Part shown: positions 1 to 5,328 of the stretch, piece after piece
Numbering within the stretch: the first letter of the stretch is position 1
Layout of the letters: each line of letters begins with the position of its first letter
Assembly: GCA_002395965.1 (NCBI GenBank)
Contig: DGVT01000135.1
Coordinates: forward strand, 1-5,328
Direction: 5' to 3'
From: Porphyromonadaceae bacterium UBA4277
GTDB taxonomy: Bacteria; Bacteroidota; Bacteroidia; Bacteroidales; Muribaculaceae
Length of the DNA: 5,328 nucleotides
Notes under the pieces: generated by a model
Seen by the model: the letters and a program-made list of their open reading frames with translations, nothing else
What the model was told of the DNA's origin: nothing
Database searches by the model: none
Position numbers and translations under genes: made by a program

Positions 1-4
1 AAAA

Positions 5-124
5 GCGTTGAAAACGCAGACGCATCGAAGATGCGACCATTTCTTTAACACCATGCAAGCAACATCGAAGATGTGCGCAGCTTGGTGAAAGACAGCGAAT
101 TAAAAGGGTGCTTCGAAGATGCAC
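5..124. repeat. Cluster of four short GAA-loop inverted repeats
   Basis: Four hairpin-forming units each have a central GAA: 5-17 (GCGTT-GAA-AACGC, 5-bp stem), 21-35 (CGCATC-GAA-GATGCG, 6-bp stem), 62-74 (ACATC-GAA-GATGT, 5-bp stem) and 108-124 (GTGCTTC-GAA-GATGCAC, 7 bp with one T:T mismatch). Loop centres are 17, 40 and 48 nt apart. Stem bases differ between units while pairing is kept in the first three (for example G-C becomes A-T in unit 3), which suggests the structure matters. The cluster begins at the window edge and may extend to the left. Function unknown. Confidence 0.6.
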
Positions 125-270
125 AACATGTGTCGGGTTATACTTCGATCACCTCTGATTTTCTATAATTTGAATTATGACACACCCTCCTTGACCTACG
201 TTCAAGTTCTTTGTAGCACTTCAAGTCCACAAAGCAGATGCAGATGTGCGTCTCAATGCTACTGTGAGTG
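125..270. other. Non-coding spacer 3' of the amylase gene
   Basis: No convincing gene is seen here or in the whole 1-270 interval. It is AT-richer than the genes. It contains an almost perfect palindrome ATAATT-TG-AATTAT (165-178), a small inverted repeat CTTGA/TCAAG (190-206), and a stem-loop near 209-234. No intrinsic terminator with a T-run was found for the amylase transcript. Confidence 0.5.
209..234 (-). other. Imperfect stem-loop downstream of the amylase stop
   Basis: CTTTGT (209-214) pairs with ACAAAG (229-234). The interior ACT/AGT around 218-226 can pair too, with a bulge and a mismatch. It begins 36 nt after the amylase stop on the minus strand, where an mRNA 3' end could lie. 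It has no T-run after it, so it is not a standard intrinsic terminator. It could be a 3'-end stabilising hairpin or chance. Confidence 0.3.
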
Positions 271-1647
271 TCATTGTCTGACGGGATTTTTCAGGCTGAC
301 GATGCGGTATTCATAGGGCTGCAGGGTTGCTGTTGTTTCCAGCTTCTGCTGGTTGCCGGTCATCAGGTCTTCGACAGCGGCGCCCGCCCAGTCGGTGGGC
401 AGAGTAATGGTTTTGGCTGCATTGCGCACGTTGACCAAGACGAGGAACTTGTCTTGCTTGCCGGCGCCGCTCTTGGTGAATGCCATGACGTCGTTGTCGG
501 GATATGTCGAGAGGTCGCCCTTGAGCAATGCGGGGTGTGCCTTTAGCAGCGCGATGAGCTGCTTATACTCGGCACGGATCTCGGGCTTTGCCATCCAGTT
601 GACCGGCACATAGTGGAAGAAGTTGATGGGCTGCTCATAGCCCACTTCCTGCGAGCCATAGACAAGCGGGCCGCCATGCAGAAACACGGTTCCCACCCAT
701 GCTGCCATGGCTCCGCGGTCGCCGCCGAACATGCCAAATGGGGTTGCCTTGGTCGATTCGTCATGATTGGTGGTAAAGCGCATTTTCACCTTGCCTTTAG
801 GCAGTTGTGAGTATTCGGTGCTGTCGCTCTCAAAAGCCAGCCGTGCACTCTCGCCTTTCCACACCTCGCGCATGTCGTGCATGAAGCCCCAGGCGTAGTT
901 CATGTCGAATCCACCCACGGTGAAGTTATCTACGTTTGCCCCCTCGGCAAGCATGAGGATGCGACGCGGAGCGGCAGCCTTGCGCAGGCTGTCGATGGCA
1001 CCGTGCCAGAAGTCGGCCGGCACCTGGTCGGCAACGTCGCAGCGGAAGCCGTCGATGCCCACATCCTTAATCCAAAACAGCATTGCCTCGCGCATGGCGG
1101 CACGCATGTCGGCGTTGTCGTAGTTCAGGTCGGCAACGTCGGTCCAGTCGGTGCCCGGCGGGAATATTACGGCGCCGGTTGAGTCTTGTGTGTACCAGTC
1201 TTTATGACCTTCTTTCATCCACTTGCTGTCCCATGCCGTGTGGTTGGCCACCCAGTCGAGGATGATGCTCATGCCGTGTGCATGGCAGGAGTCAACGAGT
1301 GCCTTGAAGTCGTCGATAGTGCCAAACTCAGGAGCCACGGCGGTGTAGTCGCTGATGGAGTAAGGCGAGTTTTTGGTTTTCTCGGTTCCTATGGGGTAGA
1401 TGGGCATCACCCACATCACGTTCACGCCGAGGTCGGCAATAGAGTCGATGCGCGAAGCTACGGCTTGCAGCGACTTCTCGGGTGCGAACACACGCGGATT
1501 AACCTGATACATTATCACGTCTTCAACTTCAGGAAGTTGATAGGTGGCCTTGTCGCCCCCACCCTTGCTGCCGGTGGGCTGGCAGGATGCCATGAGCAGT
1601 GCCATGAGGCACGTCATGCCGATTCCTGTTGAAAATAGTTTTTTCAT
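271..1647 (-). CDS. GH13 alpha-amylase-family glycoside hydrolase, lipoprotein
   Basis: Encodes 458 residues, a predicted alpha-glucan hydrolase of family GH13 acting on alpha-1,4-linked glucans or maltodextrins. All four GH13 signature regions are visible: region I DWVANH (131-136), region II GFRCD (200-204) with nucleophile Asp204, region III with acid/base Glu235 in LMLAEGA, and region IV NHD (294-296) with Asp296 as transition-state stabiliser. The (beta/alpha)8 barrel spans about 42-375, with a small beta domain C at about 395-455. The N-terminus is a lipoprotein signal (MKKLF, hydrophobic core, LLMASC) with the lipidated Cys at 22. No acidic surface-export signature follows the Cys, so a periplasm-facing anchor is more likely than a surface one (inference). 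The start at 1647 is chosen because the signal peptide begins there. The in-frame ATG at 1761 would add 38 non-hydrophobic residues and overlap the upstream gene. It lies 41 nt after that gene's stop, so cotranscription is likely. The exact substrate and GH13 subfamily cannot be read from the sequence. Confidence 0.93.
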   Translation of the reverse strand: MKKLFSTGIGMTCLMALLMASCQPTGSKGGGDKATYQLPEVEDVIMYQVNPRVFAPEKSLQAVASRIDSIADLGVNVMWVMPIYPIGTEKTKNSPYSISDYTAVAPEFGTIDDFKALVDSCHAHGMSIILDWVANHTAWDSKWMKEGHKDWYTQDSTGAVIFPPGTDWTDVADLNYDNADMRAAMREAMLFWIKDVGIDGFRCDVADQVPADFWHGAIDSLRKAAAPRRILMLAEGANVDNFTVGGFDMNYAWGFMHDMREVWKGESARLAFESDSTEYSQLPKGKVKMRFTTNHDESTKATPFGMFGGDRGAMAAWVGTVFLHGGPLVYGSQEVGYEQPINFFHYVPVNWMAKPEIRAEYKQLIALLKAHPALLKGDLSTYPDNDVMAFTKSGAGKQDKFLVLVNVRNAAKTITLPTDWAGAAVEDLMTGNQQKLETTATLQPYEYRIVSLKNPVRQ

Positions 1648-1688
1648 AATTTTCGATGTTATATTTAACAAAATATCAGAAACTTGAA

Positions 1689-2132
1689 TTATTTGAGGAC
1701 AAATTTGAATTTCTTGCCTTTGGAGTTGGTGAAAGTGCCGGCATAATAATCGCCCCGGCACTCATAGCTGCCATCGAATGTGCCCGAGTGCTTACCCCGT
1801 GCCGTGTACTCATGAAGCACTAAGTCCATCGTGCCCTCGACATTGACGGCAACCATCGACACCATTTTGAGCGAGTAATGATTCTCGGGGTGGGCTGTGT
1901 AGAAGTAGTAGCCCACTACGTCGTCGTCTTCGGCTCCCGAGATGCACAGATACATCTTCACGGCGTATGGTCCTATCTTGCCGGTGAGCACCTGGTAATC
2001 TTTAGCCACGGTATCGGCCGCAGCCACACTGTCTTGCGGCTGCGTGCATTTTTCCTTGCTCATGGCCGGCATCTTTACAGCGGCTGTGAGCAATACAGCC
2101 AGCAAGGCTATTACAATTCTAATTCGTGTCAT
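1689..2132 (-). CDS. Small exported protein of unknown function
   Basis: Encodes 147 residues and is not assigned to a named family. The N-terminus is a signal peptide: basic start (MTRIR), hydrophobic core at about 6-19, and plausible type I cleavage after Ser25 (AMS-KE). The mature part opens with a Ser/Ala/Asp-rich linker (26-45). A beta-rich domain of about 100 residues follows, with the pattern LTGKIG (49-54), VKMYL (58-62), DVVGYYFYT (71-79), and a Gly/aromatic C-terminal hairpin region GTFDGSY / GDYYAGTFTNSKGKKFKF (117-144). From general familiarity, small Bacteroidota exported domains of the type LxGxIGxYpVxMxL...GxYxYd...GxFxGxF resemble this, but I know no function for them. The start has an A-rich leader (acaaaaacaataaagcaaa) and no Shine-Dalgarno, as is usual in Bacteroidota. 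It sits between a secreted CotH-like protein and a lipoprotein amylase, which fits an extracytoplasmic role. Confidence 0.85.
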   Translation of the reverse strand: MTRIRIVIALLAVLLTAAVKMPAMSKEKCTQPQDSVAAADTVAKDYQVLTGKIGPYAVKMYLCISGAEDDDVVGYYFYTAHPENHYSLKMVSMVAVNVEGTMDLVLHEYTARGKHSGTFDGSYECRGDYYAGTFTNSKGKKFKFVLK

Positions 2133-2179
2133 TTTGCTTTATTGTTTTTGTGGGGTTTCAGTTCTAATTTCAGCTCATA

Positions 2180-2204
2180 CAGCTCTTGCGCAAAGCAACA
2201 GCTG
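2180..2204 (-). other. Stem-loop between the CotH-like and small exported genes
   Basis: CAGC/GCTG (2180-2183 and 2201-2204) and TTGC/GCAA (2186-2189 and 2195-2198) form an 8-bp stem broken by a 2x2 internal mismatch, with a 5-nt loop. It lies 25 nt after the CotH-like stop in the 97-nt intergenic gap. No T-run follows on the minus strand. It could be an attenuating or mRNA-processing hairpin separating the expression of the two genes, but this is inference. Confidence 0.3.
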
Positions 2205-2229
2205 CTGGCACACACAGCCCAACTGCACG

Positions 2230-3816
2230 TCATTCAAGCGCATTGATGCTTGCTGCCTTCACCTGGAAGAAGTTGTGTTCACCCAGTTCCAGCAGGCGGT
2301 ATTCGGGATGGTTGCCCCAATAGGCCGGACGGTCTTCAATCACCATGTCCTCACCTATATCGTTGCGCACATAGTCGCGTATTTTCTCATGCCAGGCCCT
2401 GATGCGCTCAATGGCATCGGTGCAATACATCAGGTCGCTACGGTCGGCAACGATTTCTTTCAAATATTCTATATACTTAGCCTTAAAGTCGTCATATTCC
2501 ATCAACCGTTGGATCAGGCGGTTGCTCTGCACTCCCCACTGCAGCGGGTTCTGCCGGCCGCTGTCGCTCTGATTGCCCACCTGCAGCGATGTGCCTAAGG
2601 TGTTGTCGTAGTCATAGGGGATGAAATACACCTGATAAGTGTATAGGTCTTCGGTGTTGAAATACAGGTAATAGTTGTTGGCATTATTCCAGTAGTCGTC
2701 CCACATGCCCACGGCCACATTCACGGCATACGTTTTCAGCAGCAGGTCCACGTCGCACACCTCTTTAATCCACTTGTAGAAGCTGTCGCGCCCCTTGCCG
2801 TTGAGCTTGAGCTGGAAATCGATGAGTTGAGCCTTGGCATTGTCAAAGCTCTTGGTGTTGGTCTGTAAAGTATAGGTATGGGTGTCATCGCTGTCGTCGT
2901 CATACCAGTAATCCCCGTCGTAATATTGTGCCAACGTGGCGGGCTGACCCACATATTTGCACTTCCACAGGTTGCCTTTCGACGAGCTGAACATCGTGGT
3001 GTCGGCACGCTGCTTGAGGTAGTTTTCGTCCACGGGCTCTATCATCTCATAGATGCCATAGTAGGTCTCGGCCGCGTCGCCCTCGATGCGCAGCCACAGC
3101 CGGCAGTAGTTGTCGCGCGAGGCAGTCCACACACCGGCCTGGCGAAACAGGTTGTAGCAGAACACCTCACGCACATAGACCGCATCGTCCTTGAACCACT
3201 TGAGGTGGAACTTGCGCACACCCTTGACGGTGTGGGCTTCGTCCTTGACATACTTGCGCAGGTTAACGCCGAAGTGCACATGGCGCAGCTGTGGGCTTTG
3301 GGCATCGTGATGCTCACCCCACCCTCCCTCGGGCCGGCGGCGGGATGTGTTTCCCTTCAGGCGTAACCCTATCGAATCTATTTCGGTGCGTTCACCATTC
3401 TGAACAAATGTGAAGTGCCGGGCTGCCACATACTGCTTTGTCCCGCTGTTGCCATCGTAGAGGTCGAGCAGGCGGTTCCACTCGGCCAGCGACACAGTGA
3501 TGTGTATCTCGGGCAGGGCATCCATGTCCCACACATAGTCCACGCCTGTCTTCACCGGCTCGGGCTCTTCCTTGTCCAAGATTATGTTTATCAACGTGTT
3601 CACATCGTCAACATCAACGATGTCATCACCCGTCAGGTCGGCTATGGCACGTTCGTCGGCAGTAACTTCGGTCTTTCCCAAGATGATATTAATCAAAGCA
3701 TTCACATCATCAACATCGACGATTCCCTCGCCGGTAATGTCGCCACGCAACGATGCAGCATTCGCAACACAAGTCATCGCCAGCAGGGCGGCAAGCAACA
3801 CACATTTCCGTTTCAT
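2230..3816 (-). CDS. Secreted CotH kinase-like protein with N-terminal dockerin-like repeats
   Basis: Encodes 528 residues. A type I signal peptide (about 1-20, MKRKCVLLAALLAMTCVANA) is followed at once by two dockerin-like calcium-binding repeats (25-48 and 59-82), a short Glu/Pro linker (83-90), and a CotH-kinase domain (about 100-480). CotH hallmarks seen are KGNTS (154-158), a GIYEMIEPVDENYLKQR stretch (254-270), GNLWK (281-285), NNANNYYLY (377-385) and FIPYDYDNTLG (398-408), where Asp402 and Asp404 are likely metal-binding or catalytic. Known CotH proteins are atypical protein kinases, for example of Bacillus spore-coat proteins. The target of the Bacteroidota secreted forms is not known, and kinase activity here is inference. 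An Asp-rich insert lies at about 299-312. The gene is first in a possible three-gene minus-strand unit and has a good -7 element 31 nt upstream. Its -1 residue before Cys16 is Thr, so a lipoprotein signal is unlikely. Confidence 0.9.
   Translation of the reverse strand: MKRKCVLLAALLAMTCVANAASLRGDITGEGIVDVDDVNALINIILGKTEVTADERAIADLTGDDIVDVDDVNTLINIILDKEEPEPVKTGVDYVWDMDALPEIHITVSLAEWNRLLDLYDGNSGTKQYVAARHFTFVQNGERTEIDSIGLRLKGNTSRRRPEGGWGEHHDAQSPQLRHVHFGVNLRKYVKDEAHTVKGVRKFHLKWFKDDAVYVREVFCYNLFRQAGVWTASRDNYCRLWLRIEGDAAETYYGIYEMIEPVDENYLKQRADTTMFSSSKGNLWKCKYVGQPATLAQYYDGDYWYDDDSDDTHTYTLQTNTKSFDNAKAQLIDFQLKLNGKGRDSFYKWIKEVCDVDLLLKTYAVNVAVGMWDDYWNNANNYYLYFNTEDLYTYQVYFIPYDYDNTLGTSLQVGNQSDSGRQNPLQWGVQSNRLIQRLMEYDDFKAKYIEYLKEIVADRSDLMYCTDAIERIRAWHEKIRDYVRNDIGEDMVIEDRPAYWGNHPEYRLLELGEHNFFQVKAASINALE
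3571..3642 (-). repeat. Dockerin-like repeat 2 (coding)
   Basis: Residues 59-82 of the CotH-like protein. Calcium-loop positions are Asp60, Thr62, Asp64, Ile66, Asp68 and Asp71, followed by VNTLINIIL. Together with repeat 1 it forms a full two-repeat dockerin-like unit at the mature N-terminus. Classical clostridial dockerins are usually C-terminal and bind cohesins. No cohesin is present in this window, so a cohesin partner is not implied. Confidence 0.8.
3673..3744 (-). repeat. Dockerin-like repeat 1 (coding)
   Basis: Residues 25-48 of the CotH-like protein. The loop has an EF-hand-like calcium pattern: Asp26, Thr28, Glu30, Ile32 (backbone), Asp34 and Asp37, followed by the helix VNALINIILG. 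It is 18/24 identical to repeat 2 by eye, with a period of 34 residues (102 bp). Calcium binding is inferred from the dockerin type I pattern. Confidence 0.8.
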
Positions 3817-3847
3817 TTTCTAAATTTCTCTTTACCTTTTGTCGCAA

Positions 3848-3879
3848 CAAAGTTAGCACATATAATTGAATTTACTTAA
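3848..3879 (-). promoter_or_regulatory. Predicted promoter of the CotH-like gene
   Basis: Read on the minus strand, TAACTTTG (3855 to 3848) is an exact match to the -7 consensus TAnnTTTG and lies 31 nt before the start codon at 3816. At the expected -33 spacing (3879-3876) there is only TTAA, a half match to TTTG. The leader is A-rich (ggtaaagagaaatttagaaa) and is typical of Bacteroidota starts. Confidence 0.55.
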
Positions 3880-3884
3880 TTTTG
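3853..3884 (+). promoter_or_regulatory. Predicted promoter of the methyltransferase gene
   Basis: TAATTTTG at 3877-3884 matches the Bacteroides -7 consensus TAnnTTTG exactly. TTAG at 3853-3856 is a 3/4 match to the -33 TTTG, with a 20-nt spacer. Transcription would start near 3890, giving a leader of about 24 nt before the ATG at 3914. No Shine-Dalgarno is visible. The -33 match is weak, so the call rests mainly on the -7 element and its position. Confidence 0.6.
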
Positions 3885-3913
3885 CACACTCTTTTTTACT
3901 CAGCAGTTACAAA

Positions 3914-5284
3914 ATGACACTCCCGAAACAATTCATTCAACAGTTGCAGCAGCTGTTGCCCGACGAATGGCAGCCGCTTGCCGATGCCATAACCGGCACT
4001 GAACCAAGCGTAAGCGTGCGGGTGAACACCGGGCGCGGTGCCACGATGCCACTCAATGCCACGCGGGTGCCGTGGTGTGCGACGGGCTTCTACTTGAACA
4101 GCCGCCGGCAGTTCACCTTCGACCCACTGTTTCACAGCGGGTTATACTATGTGCAGGATGCCTCGTCGATGTTTCTGCATCATGTGATTAAAACGCTTGT
4201 CGGCGAGCCGGTGCGCTACCTCGACCTGTGTGCCGCTCCGGGCGGGAAGGCCACCACCGCCCTCGATGCGCTGCCCAAAGGCTCACTAGTGGTTGCCAAC
4301 GAGATAATCCCCGCACGTGCCAGCGTGCTTAGCGACAATGTGATGAAGTGGGGCAATCCTGACGCTGTGGTAACAAGCGACACGCCGGCAAGCCTGGGAA
4401 AACTCACGCACTTTTTCGACGTCATTGCTGCCGACGTGCCTTGCAGTGGCGAGGGCATGATGCGCAAGGATGACGATGCTGTGGCTCAGTGGTCGCCGGC
4501 ATTGGTGCAAGAATGTGCCGAACGCCAGCGCAGCATTATTGCCGATGTGTGGCAGGCCCTTAAGCCGGGCGGACTGCTCATCTACAGCACATGCACCTAC
4601 AACCGCCAGGAAAACGAACAGATGATTGAGCACATCATCTCGAAATTCGGCGCCGAGCCGGTATCGGTACCTATTAATGACGAATGGAATATTATGCCTG
4701 CCACAGGTGCGCAATTCCCTGCCTACCGGTTTATGCAGCACCGCACACGAGGCGAAGGGCTGTTTATGGCGGTCGTGCGCAAGTCGTCGGCGGCATCGTC
4801 ACGCAGCGAAAAGCCACGCAGGAGCAAGACAGCCACAGCGCCCAACGACGTTGGGCAATGGATTAGCAACCCCGAAGCCTTTAAGATAGAAGTCCAAGGC
4901 GATATAATACAAGCATTGCCACTGTGCCATTACGATGACATCATGACTATCGCAAATGCCAAGATCAGGGTGCTGCGCTGTGGAGTGGAACTGGGCGCCA
5001 TCAAGGGGAAAAAACACATCCCCGCTCACGCGCTCGCCCTGTGCGGCAATCTTAACCGCAGTGCATTCGCAGCATGCGAAGTGGACTATCGTACCGCCAT
5101 TGCCTATCTGCGCGGCGAGGCTATAACCATCTACGCGCCACGCGGCTATGTGCTCGTCACTCACCGTGAGGCGCCATTGGGATGGGTTAACAACCTGGGC
5201 AACCGCGCCAACAACCTTTACCCAAAACAGCTGCGCATCCTCAGCACCCACATTCCCGACACACCGCCATCGGTGATTTGTTAA
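3914..5284 (+). CDS. rsmF: RsmF-type rRNA (cytosine-C5)-methyltransferase
   Basis: Encodes 456 residues, a cytoplasmic SAM-dependent RNA m5C methyltransferase of the NOL1/NOP2/Sun family. E. coli RsmF methylates C1407 of 16S rRNA; the same target is inferred here, not shown. Order of parts: an RsmF-like N-terminal domain (about 1-95, with SVRVN at 34-38 and YYVQDASSMFL at 78-88), SAM motif I LDLCAAPGGKA (103-113), motif IV ADVPCSGEGM (173-182) with Cys177 (product release), motif VI YSTCTYN (224-230) with nucleophile Cys227, a basic Ser/Arg/Lys linker (about 290-312), and a PUA-like RNA-binding C-terminus (about 355-445, with GAIKGKKHIPAHALAL and PLGWVNNLGNRANNLYP). All catalytic residues are intact. 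The ATG at 3914 is chosen: the in-frame TTG at 3866 lies upstream of the -7 element at 3877-3884 and would therefore be outside the mRNA. The gene diverges from the CotH-like gene. Confidence 0.95.
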   Translation: MTLPKQFIQQLQQLLPDEWQPLADAITGTEPSVSVRVNTGRGATMPLNATRVPWCATGFYLNSRRQFTFDPLFHSGLYYVQDASSMFLHHVIKTLVGEPVRYLDLCAAPGGKATTALDALPKGSLVVANEIIPARASVLSDNVMKWGNPDAVVTSDTPASLGKLTHFFDVIAADVPCSGEGMMRKDDDAVAQWSPALVQECAERQRSIIADVWQALKPGGLLIYSTCTYNRQENEQMIEHIISKFGAEPVSVPINDEWNIMPATGAQFPAYRFMQHRTRGEGLFMAVVRKSSAASSRSEKPRRSKTATAPNDVGQWISNPEAFKIEVQGDIIQALPLCHYDDIMTIANAKIRVLRCGVELGAIKGKKHIPAHALALCGNLNRSAFAACEVDYRTAIAYLRGEAITIYAPRGYVLVTHREAPLGWVNNLGNRANNLYPKQLRILSTHIPDTPPSVIC

Positions 5285-5328
5285 ATCATCGTAAAGTCGT
5301 ACGAAAAAGTGTATCACTACAGCAAAAA

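Noticed and set aside
1..48. Possible C-terminal tail of a gene entering from the left (frame 1, 15 codons then TAA)
   Set aside because: Too short to judge, and the inverted repeats fill the stretch. No recognisable protein end and no support from composition.
5..124. CRISPR array
   Set aside because: Units are only 13-17 nt, vary in stem sequence, and are irregularly spaced (17, 40 and 48 nt). There are no cas genes in the window.
119..316. Open frame of 65 codons on the plus strand
   Set aside because: It begins inside a hairpin unit and runs into the 3' end of the amylase gene on the other strand. It has a Cys/Ser-rich, non-protein-like composition.
1657..1670. TGTTA-TATT-TAACA inverted repeat in the amylase leader, as an operator
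   Set aside because: It is a short AT-rich palindrome with no known regulator match. Such palindromes are common by chance in AT-rich leaders.
1673..1679. A -7-like element TATTTTG before the amylase gene
   Set aside because: It has one base fewer than TAnnTTTG and no -33 match upstream, so readthrough from the upstream gene is the simpler explanation.
1648..1761. Longer start for the GH13 gene at 1761
   Set aside because: It would place 38 Gln/His-rich residues before a complete lipoprotein signal and overlap the upstream gene by 73 nt.
2044..2598. 184-codon plus-strand open frame
   Set aside because: It is antisense to the small exported gene and the CotH-like gene, both of which have clear signal peptides. 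No domain is recognisable in the frame itself.
2878..3366. 162-codon plus-strand open frame
   Set aside because: It is a shadow of the CotH-like coding sequence, whose motifs are intact on the opposite strand.
3866..3913. TTG start giving 16 extra residues on the methyltransferase
   Set aside because: It lies upstream of the predicted -7 element, and family members start near MxLPxxF, as at 3914.
5289..5304. Stem TCGTA/TACGA just after the methyltransferase stop, as a terminator
   Set aside because: The stem is only 5 bp, and an A-run rather than a T-run follows on the plus strand. It is likely chance.

Overview
The window looks like a piece of a Bacteroidota chromosome, most likely order Bacteroidales (Muribaculaceae- or Prevotella-like). 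Four things point there: starts lack a Shine-Dalgarno sequence and have A-rich leaders, the only good promoter elements fit the Bacteroides TAnnTTTG -7 consensus, a secreted protein carries dockerin-like repeats directly after its signal peptide, and a Bacteroidota-style lipoprotein GH13 enzyme is present. The genus is inferred from protein style, not from any marker gene.

Layout: positions 1-270 are non-coding and hold a cluster of four short hairpin-forming inverted repeats with GAA loops (5-124), followed by other weak stem-loops. Three genes then lie on the minus strand. In transcription order they are a secreted CotH-kinase-like protein with two dockerin-like calcium-binding repeats (3816 to 2230), a small exported protein of unknown function (2132 to 1689), and a GH13 alpha-amylase-family lipoprotein (1647 to 271). 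Gaps are 97 and 41 nt, so the last two are probably cotranscribed and all three may be. On the plus strand, diverging from the CotH gene, is an RsmF-type rRNA m5C methyltransferase (3914-5284). The last 44 nt show no gene.

All three minus-strand products carry export signals, so they act outside the cytoplasm. The amylase presumably cuts alpha-glucans or maltodextrins. The CotH-like and small proteins have no assignable substrate. The methyltransferase is a cytoplasmic housekeeping enzyme and is unlikely to be linked to them in function. The divergent intergenic region (3817-3913) carries two TAnnTTTG elements whose inferred RNA polymerase footprints overlap almost completely.

Most of the window is ordinary. 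The parts most worth a second look are the GAA-loop hairpin cluster, the overlapping divergent promoters, and the dockerin-plus-CotH protein next to an uncharacterised exported protein.
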